46,853 nt of DNA from Oscillospiraceae bacterium (lineage in GTDB: Bacteria > Bacillota > Clostridia > Oscillospirales > UBA644), in NCBI GenBank assembly GCA_015067305.1, contig SVMT01000015.1, positions 1 to 46,853 of the forward strand, read 5' to 3'. Under the pieces are notes generated by a model, which saw nothing but the letters and a program-made list of their open reading frames with translations, was not told the origin of the DNA and searched no databases. Position numbers and translations under genes: made by a program. This document shows, piece after piece, positions 24,018 through 33,081 of this stretch; the first letter of the stretch is position 1, and the number at the start of each line of letters is the position of its first letter.

Positions 24018-25790
24018 TTAGTTATCGAGCAACTGAATATGAAGCTCTTCGAGCTGTTTGGGGTCAACTTCCGCAGGACACATTGTCATAAGTTCAGAAG
24101 CGTTCTGAACCTTCGGATAAGCGATTACATCTCTGAGGCTGTCGCACTGGAGCATCTGCATAACAAGTCTGTCAAGGCCGATACCCATACCGCCGTGAGG
24201 AGGTGCTCCGTACTTGAACGCATCAAGGAGATATCCGAATTTGAGATGAGCTTCTTCTTCGCTGAGACCGAGAAGTCTGAACATTCTGTTCTGGAGTTCA
24301 GGATCTGTGATTCTGATAGAACCGCTTGAAAGTTCGATACCGTTGAGTACAAGGTCGTAAGCTTTAGCGCGAACCTTGGATTTATCTGTTTCAAGATATT
24401 CGAGACATTCATCCATGGGAGATGTGAACGGATGGTGCATTGCAACATATGTCTGAGTATCTTCGTCGAAATCGAAGAAGGGGAATTCAACGATCCAAAG
24501 GAGGTTGAAACCTTCGAGTTTAAGCTGGAGTCTGTCCGCAGTTTTGATTCTGAGAAGACCGAGCTGAGAAAGAACGTGATTGTTGTTTGTGTCTGCAATG
24601 ATCATTGCAACGTCGCCCTTTTCTACGTTCATCTTTTCGTAGATGGCGTTCATTTCGTCTTCGCTCATGAATTTTGCAAAGGAAGATGTGTCGCCGTCAG
24701 CTGTTCTTCTTATCCATGCAAGACCTTTACCGCCGATACCTTTAACGTATTCTGTAAGCTTGTCTATTTCTTTTCTTGTGAGTGTTCCCGCTGCATCTTT
24801 TGCAACGATACCGCGAACACTACCGCCGTTTGCAACCGTGGACGCAAATACGGAGAAACCGCAATCCTTAACAATGTCGGAAATGTTTACGATCTCCATA
24901 CCGTAACGTGTGTCGGGCTTGTCTGAACCGTAACGTTCCATAGCTTCTTTATATGTGAGTCTGGGCAGGGGGAGGGGAATATCCACACCGAGAGTTTCTT
25001 TGAATACTCTCTGAATGTAACCCTCACCGATCTTAAGAACATCTTCCACGTCAACGAAAGACATTTCAAGGTCGATCTGTGTGAATTCAGGCTGTCTGTC
25101 AGCACGGAGATCTTCGTCTCTGAAGCAACGTGCGATCTGCATGTATCTGTCAAAACCCGCAACCATTGAAAGCTGTTTGTATAACTGAGGAGACTGGGGG
25201 AGTGCGTAGAAACCGCCTTTATGAATACGGCTGGGCACGAGGTAGTCTCTTGCTCCTTCGGGTGTGGATCTGATGAGCATGGGAGTTTCGATCTCAATAA
25301 AGCCGTTTTCATCGAAATAGTCTCTTGTAACTTTTGTTACTTTATGTCTGAAAAGAATATTTTTCTGGAGGTCGGGACGACGGAGGTCCAGATATCTGTG
25401 CTTGAGTCTGAGTTCTTCGTTGCAGTTGGAGTTTTCAACGATTTCAAATGGGGGAGTTTCTGCTTTTCCGAGAACCTTGAGCGTATCTGCAAGAACTTCG
25501 ATCTCACCTGTGGGAAGATTCTTATTGATAGCACCTTCGCCTCTGCTTCTTACAGTACCGGAAGCTGTGATAACGTCTTCGGAACGGAGTGTATAAGCGA
25601 TGTCAAAAAGTTCTTTGTTGAGCTGTTCGTCAAATGTGAGCTGAAGGATACCTGTTCTGTCGCGGAGGTCAATGAAAATAAGACCGCCGAGAACTCTTCT
25701 TCTCTGTACCCAACCTGCAACAGTTATCTGTTTGCCGATATCATTTGCGTTGAAATTTCCGCAATAGTCGGTTCTGTTTATATAAGCCAT
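24018..25790 (-). CDS. aspS: Aspartyl-tRNA synthetase (bacterial type)
   Basis: The 590-aa class II enzyme has an N-terminal anticodon-binding OB fold (VAGWVQRRRVLGGLIFIDLRDRTGILQL), and a motif 2 region ending RCFRDEDLRADRQPEFTQIDLEMSF. A bacterial GAD insertion lies at about 290-410, and motif 3 reads PPHGGMGIGLDRLVM near the end. Length and GAD domain mark the bacterial AspS. It follows hisS by 81 nt, the usual hisS-aspS pairing of Firmicutes. No T-box leader is visible. Whether it is discriminating or also charges tRNA-Asn cannot be told. Confidence 0.97.
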   Translation of the reverse strand: MAYINRTDYCGNFNANDIGKQITVAGWVQRRRVLGGLIFIDLRDRTGILQLTFDEQLNKELFDIAYTLRSEDVITASGTVRSRGEGAINKNLPTGEIEVLADTLKVLGKAETPPFEIVENSNCNEELRLKHRYLDLRRPDLQKNILFRHKVTKVTRDYFDENGFIEIETPMLIRSTPEGARDYLVPSRIHKGGFYALPQSPQLYKQLSMVAGFDRYMQIARCFRDEDLRADRQPEFTQIDLEMSFVDVEDVLKIGEGYIQRVFKETLGVDIPLPLPRLTYKEAMERYGSDKPDTRYGMEIVNISDIVKDCGFSVFASTVANGGSVRGIVAKDAAGTLTRKEIDKLTEYVKGIGGKGLAWIRRTADGDTSSFAKFMSEDEMNAIYEKMNVEKGDVAMIIADTNNNHVLSQLGLLRIKTADRLQLKLEGFNLLWIVEFPFFDFDEDTQTYVAMHHPFTSPMDECLEYLETDKSKVRAKAYDLVLNGIELSSGSIRITDPELQNRMFRLLGLSEEEAHLKFGYLLDAFKYGAPPHGGMGIGLDRLVMQMLQCDSLRDVIAYPKVQNASELMTMCPAEVDPKQLEELHIQLLDN

Positions 25791-25871
25791 AATTCTACCT
25801 TCTTTATTTTAAATTATCTTATCGTCAGATTTGTGTCGTACTTTTGTTTTAATTCAATGAATTTCCGAATC

Positions 25872-27128
25872 TCAGCCTTTTCTGATGATTATAGCCAGAG
25901 ATTCATCAAGTTTGACCTTGGATCTTTCACCGTTCAGCATATTTTTCAGTTCAGCTTCGCCGTTTTCGGTTTCGCTGTCACCGATAACTACCGAGTATTT
26001 TGCTGCGATCTTATCTGCGTATTTCATCTGAGCTTTCAAAGAACGAGCCATGATATCCGTTTCAACATTTATGCCGCAGTTTCTGAGCTTTCTTGCCAAA
26101 GCAGAGGAGAATCTGAGTGCATTTTCTCCGATGGAGGCGATATAAAGGTCTGTTGTTGGTTCTTCACCGAAAGAGAGGCCTTCTTCTTCCATAACGGAAA
26201 CGAGTCTTTCAAGACCGCTTGCAAAACCGATTCCCGGAACATCCATTTTTCCGTCTATCTCTTTTACGAGACCGTCGTAGCGACCTCCTGCAAGAAGTGC
26301 AAGACCTGTTTTATCGTGAATAAGTTCGAAAACCGTTCTTGTGTAGTAGTCGAGCCCTCTTACGATACCTGGATCTTCTTCATATGTTGTACCGCAGTTA
26401 TCAAGAAGTGCTTTCAGCTCTTCGTAGTGTGCGCGGCAGTCGTCGCAAAGGAAATCCGTGATGATTGGTGCGTTTTTAGTGATGTTTTTGCATATGGGGC
26501 TTTTGCAGTCCAGTATCCTCATGGGGTTTCTTTCAAGACGTGTGTTGCATGTTTCGCAGAGTTCTTCTTTGTACTGAGAGAAATATTCCTGTAAAGCTTT
26601 GTGGTAACCCTTTCTGCATTCGGGACAACCGATGGAGTTTATTCTCAGTTTTGCGCCTTTGATACCGAGAGATTTGATGAAATCTTCTGCAAGACTTATC
26701 ATTTCTGCATCAGCTGTGGGGGCGGAAGCTCCGTAAAGCTCCATACCGAACTGATTGAATTCTCTGTATCTGCCCTGCTGGGGTTTTTCGTAGCGGAATG
26801 CAGTGATCTTATAGTAAGCTTTTACGGGAAGAGCTCCTGTGAGAAGTCCGTTTTCAACGCAAAGTCTTACTGCTGAAGCTGTACCTTCGGGGCGGAGAGT
26901 CAAAGATCTTTCGCCTTTATCCGTGAAAGTGTACATTTCTTTCTGTACGATGTCTGTTGTGTCTCCCACACCTCTCTGGAAAAGCTCGGTTTCTTCAAAT
27001 GTGGGGAATCTTATTTCTTTGTAACCTGCGGAACGGCAAATTCTGTCCGCTGTTTCTTCTACATATCTCCATTTGTAGGAGTCTGAGGGGAGAACGTCAT
27101 GCGTTCCTCTCGGTGCTTTAACTGCCAT
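25872..27128 (-). CDS. hisS: Histidyl-tRNA synthetase
   Basis: The 418-aa class II enzyme begins with APRGTHDVLPSD. It has motif 1 near GYKEIRFPTFEETELF, motif 2 FRYEKPQQGRYREFNQFGMELYG, the HisA motif RGLDYYTRTVFE and HisB AGGRYDGLV. A C-terminal anticodon-binding domain completes it. The start at 27128 has an AAAGGG site and gives the usual MAxKAPRGTxD opening; the 21 extra upstream codons do not resemble the family. It is followed by aspS. Confidence 0.97.
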   Translation of the reverse strand: MAVKAPRGTHDVLPSDSYKWRYVEETADRICRSAGYKEIRFPTFEETELFQRGVGDTTDIVQKEMYTFTDKGERSLTLRPEGTASAVRLCVENGLLTGALPVKAYYKITAFRYEKPQQGRYREFNQFGMELYGASAPTADAEMISLAEDFIKSLGIKGAKLRINSIGCPECRKGYHKALQEYFSQYKEELCETCNTRLERNPMRILDCKSPICKNITKNAPIITDFLCDDCRAHYEELKALLDNCGTTYEEDPGIVRGLDYYTRTVFELIHDKTGLALLAGGRYDGLVKEIDGKMDVPGIGFASGLERLVSVMEEEGLSFGEEPTTDLYIASIGENALRFSSALARKLRNCGINVETDIMARSLKAQMKYADKIAAKYSVVIGDSETENGEAELKNMLNGERSKVKLDESLAIIIRKG

Positions 27129-27199
27129 GGTAATTACCCTTTCATGTGCCTTACGGCATATATTTGAATTCGTTATTTTATTCTTATTCAATTTTCGCA

Positions 27200-27230
27200 G
27201 CAGCAGACAGAAAATACGGCTGTCTACTGC
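27200..27230. other. Inverted repeat between the mgsA-like gene and hisS
   Basis: GCAGCAGACAG (27200-27210) and CTGTCTACTGC (27220-27230) form an 11-bp stem with one wobble pair and a 9-nt loop. It lies 16 nt past the mgsA-like stop on the minus strand. The U-rich side faces the plus strand, so it is a poor terminator for the minus-strand genes. It may be a weak terminator or stability hairpin in the hisS leader. Confidence 0.4.
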
Positions 27231-27245
27231 GCTGAATTTTATTTT

Positions 27246-27680
27246 TTATTCCGAGAACAGATCTCCCGGTTTCTTTTTTGTTATGTTGTAGACCTCTCTC
27301 CAGTCCAGATCTCCTCTTTCAAGGGCTCTGACGAGAACTTCCGCCGTTGCGATATTCGTCGCTACAGGTATGTTGTGGACATCACAGATCCTGAGGAGCG
27401 TCATGTCATCATCGTTTTCCTGAGATGTGTGAGATGTGTCTCTGAAATAAATGAGAAGATCAACTTCGTTGTTTGCGATTCGTGACGCTATCTGCTGTGC
27501 GCCTCCATTCGATCTTGACATCAATTTGTCAACTTCAAGACCTGTGGCCTCGCTTACGATCTTTCCTGTTACTGCTGTTGCGCAGACTTTATGTTTTGAA
27601 AGTATTCTGCAATAGGTAATACAGAACTGAACCATCAATTCTTTTCTTTTGTCATGTGCCATGAGCGCAATATTTAGCAT
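27246..27680 (-). CDS. Methylglyoxal synthase-like protein lacking key catalytic residues
   Basis: The ~144-aa protein has the MGS fold pattern: NIALMAHDKRKELM at the start (His9, Asp10, Lys13 kept), an ATAVTG phosphate loop, SNGGAQQIASRI, LIYFRD and IPVATNIATAEVLV. MgsA normally converts dihydroxyacetone phosphate to methylglyoxal and phosphate. The catalytic Asp (GGDQQ, Asp71 in E. coli) is Ala61 here. The His98 position of the PHDPD segment is Glu89, and the middle Thr of TGTTG is Val37. The start at 27680 is chosen for AAAGGTGG 8 nt upstream; a GTG at 27692 overlaps that site. Position next to minD and mre matches clostridial mgsA, so it is a true homologue whose activity is doubtful. Confidence 0.85.
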   Translation of the reverse strand: MLNIALMAHDKRKELMVQFCITYCRILSKHKVCATAVTGKIVSEATGLEVDKLMSRSNGGAQQIASRIANNEVDLLIYFRDTSHTSQENDDDMTLLRICDVHNIPVATNIATAEVLVRALERGDLDWREVYNITKKKPGDLFSE

Positions 27681-27715
27681 TTTGTGGGCCACCTTTCATT
27701 CAATATTTCATATTT

Positions 27716-28462
27716 TTACCAGAATTTATATAACGGAACTTCATTTCCCGTTATTCTTTCCGCAATATTTTCAAAAGCTTTTGCGGATCGTGATTTCTTT
27801 ATGTCGGGAGTCAATACTCCTCTGTTTGAATATACCTGAATCTTTACATCTTCGGGAATTAGTCCCAGAAGTCTGACTTCAGTATTGTCGATTATTTCAT
27901 CAATATCGGGCGCAAGTCCTTTTTCGATGAGTTTTGGTTTGATCCTGTTTACGACGAGACGAACATCATTGGTTTTTTCACCGTATATCAGCGCTGCGGC
28001 TTTTCCTGCGTCTCTGATCGCCGTAATATCAGGGGTCGTTATTACCACAGAAGCATTTGAAATTTTAGCCAAAGCTTTCACGGTGGAATCTATTCCCGAA
28101 GGACAGTCTATCAGAATGATATCGTAGTCATTTTTGATCTTTTTCAGGAGTTCGCATATTCCGTTTAATGCGATTGTCGGATCATCTCCGACTGTTATTG
28201 CTCCTGAAAGAAAGTCCAGACCGTCGAATACGTTTTTCATTATGGCTTTTTTACTGTCGCAACGTCCGTTTATTACGTCTGAAGCATTAAAAAGCACTTG
28301 GTCCTGAATTCCCATAATCATATCAAGGTTGCTCAGATTTATATCGGCATCTACGAGCAGAACTCTTTTTCCGATTTTTGCGAGATATGTTGCTGTGTTT
28401 GCTGAAAATGTGGATTTTCCTACTCCGCCTTTACCTGAAATTACGGTAATTATTCTGCCCAA
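27716..28462 (-). CDS. minD: MinD-like cell-division ATPase, short C-terminus
   Basis: The ~248-aa protein has the deviant Walker A of MinD/ParA ATPases (K11GGVGK16ST), a VDADINLSNLDMIMG switch and a DIILIDCPSGID motif. MinD places the division inhibitor MinC. The C-terminus stops at NEVPLYKFW; typical MinD continues ~15-20 residues to an amphipathic membrane helix that is absent here. The TTG at 28462 is the preferred start, with GGAGG 7 nt upstream and protein beginning MGRIITVISGKGG. An upstream ATG (28528) would add 22 unusual residues. No minC or minE is adjacent. Confidence 0.88.
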   Translation of the reverse strand: MGRIITVISGKGGVGKSTFSANTATYLAKIGKRVLLVDADINLSNLDMIMGIQDQVLFNASDVINGRCDSKKAIMKNVFDGLDFLSGAITVGDDPTIALNGICELLKKIKNDYDIILIDCPSGIDSTVKALAKISNASVVITTPDITAIRDAGKAAALIYGEKTNDVRLVVNRIKPKLIEKGLAPDIDEIIDNTEVRLLGLIPEDVKIQVYSNRGVLTPDIKKSRSAKAFENIAERITGNEVPLYKFW

Positions 28463-28541
28463 AGATTTCGCCTCCAATGCTTTTTTCATTTTAAGTGCTG
28501 TCATTTTCCAATATCTGACAGAAAACAATACTGTACCTTAC

Positions 28542-28570
28542 ATTATATATTATTTTGCAGTTAAAATCAA
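28542..28570 (-). promoter_or_regulatory. Promoter of minD-mgsA-like genes
   Basis: The minus strand reads TTGATT (28570-28565), 17 nt, then TATAAT (28547-28542). A ~75-nt leader follows and carries a perfect 6-bp hairpin (CTGTCA / TGACAG). So minD need not depend on read-through from pbp2. Confidence 0.75.
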
Positions 28571-28625
28571 GTCTTTTGTGAAATATTTCGATTTTTTTAT
28601 CGGAATTTATACTGTTTTTCAAAGT

Positions 28626-30662
28626 CTATTGGATAAGCTGACCCGAAGATGTCGCTTTATCGCTGTTATCTGTACGGAAATAATAGGACAGAACATCTTT
28701 TACAAGTTCTGCATTTATTGCGGCAGCGTTCAAACCACCGTTTTCTGTTACGACAACAAATGCTACTTGAGGATTCTCTATGGGGGCAACACCTACAAGC
28801 AAGGCTGTGGGAAGTCCGTTTGAAACTTCTGCCGTACCTGTTTTTACTCCGACAGAAACTACATCAAAATCTTTAAAACCGTCGTAAGCAGAACCCCCGT
28901 TTACAACATTGAGTCTGAGACCTTCGATTATGGCATCAACGGTGGACGATTTCAGATCTATTTTTTCAAGAACTTCGATCTCTGTTTCCATGATAAGCTC
29001 ACCGCTGTCACGGTCTCTTACAGCTTTGATTATATGAGGTTTGTATCTTGTGCCTCCGTTTGCAATGGTTGCTATGGCGTTTACAAGCTGGATCGGGGTG
29101 ACAGTGTTGTCAGACTGACCGATCGCAGCCATAAGTGTTTCGCCGTACTGCCATTGTTCTCCGGATGCTTCACGGTTTTCACGGCTTGCAAGGATACCTT
29201 TACTTTCGCCGTAAAGGTCTATACCTGTTTTTTCACCGAAACCGAGAAGTTTACCGTATTTTGTGATGTTTTCAATGGTGAGCTGTCTGCCTACATCAAA
29301 GAAGAAACAGTTACATGATTTCATCAGTGCTTCTTTAACTGTTATCTTTCCGTGAGTCAGTCCGTATTGGCTGTAGAGATAACATGAGGGCTGATATGTT
29401 TCGTAGTAAGTATATTTACCTTCGCAAAGGAATATCTCATCGGGGGTTATTATTCCTTCTTCCAATGCCGCAACCGAAGTTATGGTCTTGAAAGTGGAAC
29501 CCGGTGGGAAAAGACCTGAGATCGCTCTGTTTACATAAGGCTTTAAGCCGCTGTTTGTGTAGTAGTTGAAATCCTGGTTATAAGTTTCAAGGTTATATGT
29601 CGGGTATGATGCCATGGAGAGAACTTCAGCTGTATTGATATCCATAAATATTGCCGTTGCCGAAGTTGCAGCCTCTTCACCGTTCTGGTCTTTGAGCATT
29701 TTAACTATTTTTTCAAGGCTTTGCTCTGTGACTTTCTGCATATCTTTTGAGATCGTCAATATGACATCATTTCCGGGGGTTGCCGCAATGTCTTCGATCG
29801 TATCGACCACACTTCCCGTTTCATCTCTGACCGTATACCTGTAACCGTTTGTTCCGCGGAGGTAGTTTTCCGCATATTTTTCTATACCGTCTTTACCTAC
29901 ATAATCGTCATAGGAATAGCCTTCGGATTTCAGAGTTTCATATTCTTCAGCGTAGATTATGCCGACATGTCCGATAATATGGGATGCGAAAAATTCTTCC
30001 ATATATGTTCTTACAGGTTCAACATTTATATAGATACCCGGCAGATCTTCACTGTTTTCTTTGATCACGGTCGCTGTTTCTATTGATATTTCACTTGCAA
30101 AATTGTAGTAGTTTGAAGCACCTCTGGCTTCCATTTCATACCGTACAGCAACTATTTTTAATGCCTCTTCTATGGGAAGATCTTTGAGTTTATAATATTC
30201 TATCAACTCAGTTATCGTGTCTGCTGCTGTTAGTTTAGTTGATATCTTCTTTGAGGAAAGGTATTTATTGAACGTATTTACCTTTGATGTGCTTGCCAGA
30301 AAGTTTTCGTCAAAAATATACGGTTCAGTTTTTGATATGGGAAACGTATCGTAATAGGAGTCTCCTGTTTTTTCGAATATTTTTATAAGATCCCCGATCT
30401 GTGCATTCAGAGATCTTACCGCAGATCTGTCTATTTCCACGACCATTACAGTCTCGCTTTGAACTATCGGAGAGCAATATCTGTCAAGAATGTCTCCGCG
30501 AGGGGCTTTGACTGCGGTTTTTGTTATAACACTGTTGCGTGATCTCACAGCATAGTCTTCCCCGTCAATGAGCTGAAGTTTTACCAGTTGGAGAACAAAT
30601 ACTGCGCAAACTAAGATGAAAACGACAAAAACCACATAAACACGGCTTTTTTTATCTACCAT
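28626..30662 (-). CDS. mrdA: Penicillin-binding protein 2, elongasome transpeptidase
   Basis: The 678-aa class B PBP has one N-terminal membrane helix (about 8-28) and a dimerisation domain starting APRGDILDRYCSPI (about 53-66). The transpeptidase domain carries Ser389-T-F-Lys392, Ser449-C-Asn451 and Lys607-T-G609. It crosslinks peptidoglycan during cell elongation with RodA and MreC. Its start overlaps the mreD stop by 7 nt. The mreBCD-pbp2 order identifies it as the shape-related PBP2, not the division or sporulation class. Gene name by context and motifs. Confidence 0.94.
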   Translation of the reverse strand: MVDKKSRVYVVFVVFILVCAVFVLQLVKLQLIDGEDYAVRSRNSVITKTAVKAPRGDILDRYCSPIVQSETVMVVEIDRSAVRSLNAQIGDLIKIFEKTGDSYYDTFPISKTEPYIFDENFLASTSKVNTFNKYLSSKKISTKLTAADTITELIEYYKLKDLPIEEALKIVAVRYEMEARGASNYYNFASEISIETATVIKENSEDLPGIYINVEPVRTYMEEFFASHIIGHVGIIYAEEYETLKSEGYSYDDYVGKDGIEKYAENYLRGTNGYRYTVRDETGSVVDTIEDIAATPGNDVILTISKDMQKVTEQSLEKIVKMLKDQNGEEAATSATAIFMDINTAEVLSMASYPTYNLETYNQDFNYYTNSGLKPYVNRAISGLFPPGSTFKTITSVAALEEGIITPDEIFLCEGKYTYYETYQPSCYLYSQYGLTHGKITVKEALMKSCNCFFFDVGRQLTIENITKYGKLLGFGEKTGIDLYGESKGILASRENREASGEQWQYGETLMAAIGQSDNTVTPIQLVNAIATIANGGTRYKPHIIKAVRDRDSGELIMETEIEVLEKIDLKSSTVDAIIEGLRLNVVNGGSAYDGFKDFDVVSVGVKTGTAEVSNGLPTALLVGVAPIENPQVAFVVVTENGGLNAAAINAELVKDVLSYYFRTDNSDKATSSGQLIQ

Positions 30663-31171
30663 TGTCTTTTTCGTTTCCTTTCTCTGCCAATGGCTGTGTA
30701 TTCATGAATGAATTTTATTATAAAATAAATTAAGATCGCAAACGGAAGTGTCAGCAATATTTTCGGCAATAAAATGTATATCAGTACAGACATTGGTTCC
30801 ACTTCGTTGATAACTATGTATAAAAGTGCTCTGATACCACTGAAAATTATTACTGATGATTCTGTGATAAGAAGCGTACTGAGTAATCCTTGTGAAAGGG
30901 TAACTTCCACGAGTACCCCTGCGATTATTCCCGTTATCATAAATGTGATAGCTTGTGAGCCGAAGACTGATCCGCCCGCAAAATCGCATAAAAGTCCGAA
31001 GATCAGTCCGAATACTGCCCCGAAACGTTCTTTTTCGTAAATACCTATTGCCGCTACGCCACACAGTACATAATGAGGACCTACTCCGAAGACAGTAACG
31101 GGACGAAGTATTGCTTCAACAAAAAAAAGCAGGAGGAAGCACAGGGAATATAAGCTGATCTTTTTTACCAC
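30656..31171 (-). CDS. mreD: Rod shape-determining protein MreD
   Basis: The 171-aa protein has five to six membrane helices, as expected for MreD. It contains the FGAVFGLIFGLLCDFAGGSVFGSQA region typical of the family (about 51-75). MreD links the MreB filament to the wall machinery. It lies 25 nt after mreC and is coupled to mrdA by overlap. Sequence alone is weakly conserved; the neighbours make the call firm. Confidence 0.9.
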   Translation of the reverse strand: MVKKISLYSLCFLLLFFVEAILRPVTVFGVGPHYVLCGVAAIGIYEKERFGAVFGLIFGLLCDFAGGSVFGSQAITFMITGIIAGVLVEVTLSQGLLSTLLITESSVIIFSGIRALLYIVINEVEPMSVLIYILLPKILLTLPFAILIYFIIKFIHEYTAIGRERKRKRQW

Positions 31172-31196
31172 GGTACTTCATCCTTTCATGATATAT

Positions 31197-32039
31197 TTAT
31201 TCGCTTTCTTCCGAAGCGTAATTTATTGATACGTATACATGTTTCAGCTCTGAAAAATCGACCGCAGGCTGAATAACTGCGTATTTGGTCAATCCGTTGT
31301 CATCAATGCTGATATCTTTTATCGTTCCTATCACTATTCCGGCAGGATAAAGCCCACCGAGACCTGAAGTCTCAACTATATCACCGCGTATTGCCGATGA
31401 ATTTTTGCTGAGATATGAGAGTTTACAGAGCCCCTTCGCTTTCAGTTCAACTGTTCCTTCAGTCATTGCTGTATCTTCTGTTCTTGTTATCATAGCGCCT
31501 ACGGCTATCTGTGGGTCTGTAAATGCCACAACCGTCGCCCAATTAGGACCTACCTCACGGACTTTTCCTACGAGGCCTGAAGAGGCTATAACAACATCTT
31601 TTTCTCGTATTCCCGACATCGAACCTTTGTTTATTGAAAATACAGAATTCCAACCGTCTGTTGATACTGATACCACCTGAGCATCTATAAGCTCTAAGGT
31701 GTCTGTTGTTTCGAGAATATTGGCAAGTTGTTCCAATCTTTTAATTTCAACTTCAAGGGTATATGAGTCTTCAAGACGTTTCAGCAGGTCTGAATTCTCT
31801 TTTTTCAGTGCCTCGTTTTCAGCGAGTAGTTCTTCGTATTTTGTATATGCGGCAAAGAAATTTGAGACTCCGGTTTTTATGTTTGTTCCAAGTGTTGTAA
31901 ACGGAGTAGTTATTATACCGACTATCGTTCTGTGAGGCATAACTCCTCCGTCAACAGCCACATTCAGCATGAATCCTGCAAGAAAACAGGTGATTATTAT
32001 TAGTACAACAAAAAATCTGCTTCTGAAAAAATTGTTCAT
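31197..32039 (-). CDS. mreC: Cell shape-determining protein MreC
   Basis: The 280-aa protein has a short cytoplasmic start, a membrane helix (about 9-28), a coiled coil (about 65-105: YTKYEELLAENEALKKENSDLLKRL) and two beta domains. The domain contains the VVSVSTDGWNSVFSINKGSMSGIREKDVVIASSGLVGKV motif typical of MreC. It scaffolds PBP2 and RodA outside the membrane. It lies 40 nt after mreB. Confidence 0.95.
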   Translation of the reverse strand: MNNFFRSRFFVVLIIITCFLAGFMLNVAVDGGVMPHRTIVGIITTPFTTLGTNIKTGVSNFFAAYTKYEELLAENEALKKENSDLLKRLEDSYTLEVEIKRLEQLANILETTDTLELIDAQVVSVSTDGWNSVFSINKGSMSGIREKDVVIASSGLVGKVREVGPNWATVVAFTDPQIAVGAMITRTEDTAMTEGTVELKAKGLCKLSYLSKNSSAIRGDIVETSGLGGLYPAGIVIGTIKDISIDDNGLTKYAVIQPAVDFSELKHVYVSINYASEESE

Positions 32040-32079
32040 TGAGGGAATATGCCTCCTTTCGGTGTCTTATTTTACAAAA

Positions 32080-33081
32080 TCAAACCGTTGCGGCACGCTT
32101 GAGGTCTCCGAGAAGTTCCAATGCTCTTCCCGCACCTACGGCAACGCTTTCAAGAGGACTTGCGGCAAGTTCTGCGCGAAGTCCTGTTTCTTTGAATATC
32201 AGTTCGCTCCAGCCGTCCAGCATTGAACCGCCGCCAACAAGCACGATACCGTTTTCAATGATATCAGCTGCAAGTTCAGGGTCGATCTTTTCAAGAGTCA
32301 TTTTAATTCCGTCGATGATATTATAGACCGTATCCATTATGGCTTCTCTGACATCGTCAGATGAAACGGATACGCTGAGCGGCAATCCTTCAATAAGGTC
32401 TCGTCCACTGACAGTCATGAAATCCATTACTTCTCTTTCGGTTACGGAACCTAAGTTGATCTTAAGCTCTTCAGCTACCTGTTCACCGATCAGAATATTG
32501 TAAGTTCTGCGTATAAAGGATATAATATTTCTATCCATTGTCAGTCCGGAGTCGTCAAGTGTCGTTTCTGCAACGATACCGCCGAGGGAGATTACTGCGA
32601 TCTCCGTGCTTCCGCCGCCTATGTCCACAACCATGTGACCCTTAGGTTCAAATATCGGCAAGCCGCATCCGATTGCTGCCGCCAGGGGCTTTTCAATTAA
32701 AATTACTTTTTTTACTTTTGCTGAAACAACAGCGTCTTCAACGGCACGTCTTTCCACAGGTGTAGCTTTGTAGGGGACTGTAACTACTGCGGTGATGGAA
32801 CCCCAACTTTTTTTTGTGGTCCTTACATATTCTTTCAGCATGAGAGATGTCTTTTCAAAATCTGCAATAACTCCGTTTGCAAGAGGTCTTACAGCCACAA
32901 CTGTGTCGGGAGTTCTTCCCAGCATCATTTTTGCTTCTCTTCCGACTGCCATGATCTTATCCGAAAAACTTTCTACGGCAATGGCAGAGGGCTCGTTCAG
33001 AACGATACCTCTGTTTTTATTATATATAACTGTGTTCATTGTTCCGAGGTCAATACCAAGATCGTTTGCACCCATTGTCAT
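32080..33081 (-). CDS. mreB: Rod shape-determining actin homologue MreB
   Basis: The 333-aa protein has the actin-like ATPase blocks: LGIDLGTMNTVIY (phosphate 1, about 8-20), IEKPLAAAIGCGLPIFEPKG, VVDIGGGSTEIAVISLGGIV (phosphate 2) and a GIVLVGGGSMLDGWSELI adenosine motif. It forms membrane-bound filaments that direct lateral wall synthesis. The start overlaps the maf stop by 4 nt (ATGA). Length is as expected. Confidence 0.97.
   Translation of the reverse strand: MTMGANDLGIDLGTMNTVIYNKNRGIVLNEPSAIAVESFSDKIMAVGREAKMMLGRTPDTVVAVRPLANGVIADFEKTSLMLKEYVRTTKKSWGSITAVVTVPYKATPVERRAVEDAVVSAKVKKVILIEKPLAAAIGCGLPIFEPKGHMVVDIGGGSTEIAVISLGGIVAETTLDDSGLTMDRNIISFIRRTYNILIGEQVAEELKINLGSVTEREVMDFMTVSGRDLIEGLPLSVSVSSDDVREAIMDTVYNIIDGIKMTLEKIDPELAADIIENGIVLVGGGSMLDGWSELIFKETGLRAELAASPLESVAVGAGRALELLGDLKRAATV

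Noticed and set aside
25221-26594. A 457-codon plus-strand open frame across aspS and hisS
   Set aside because: It is antisense to two well-conserved synthetase genes. Its Phe/Cys-rich translation is typical of the opposite strand, and no domain is seen.
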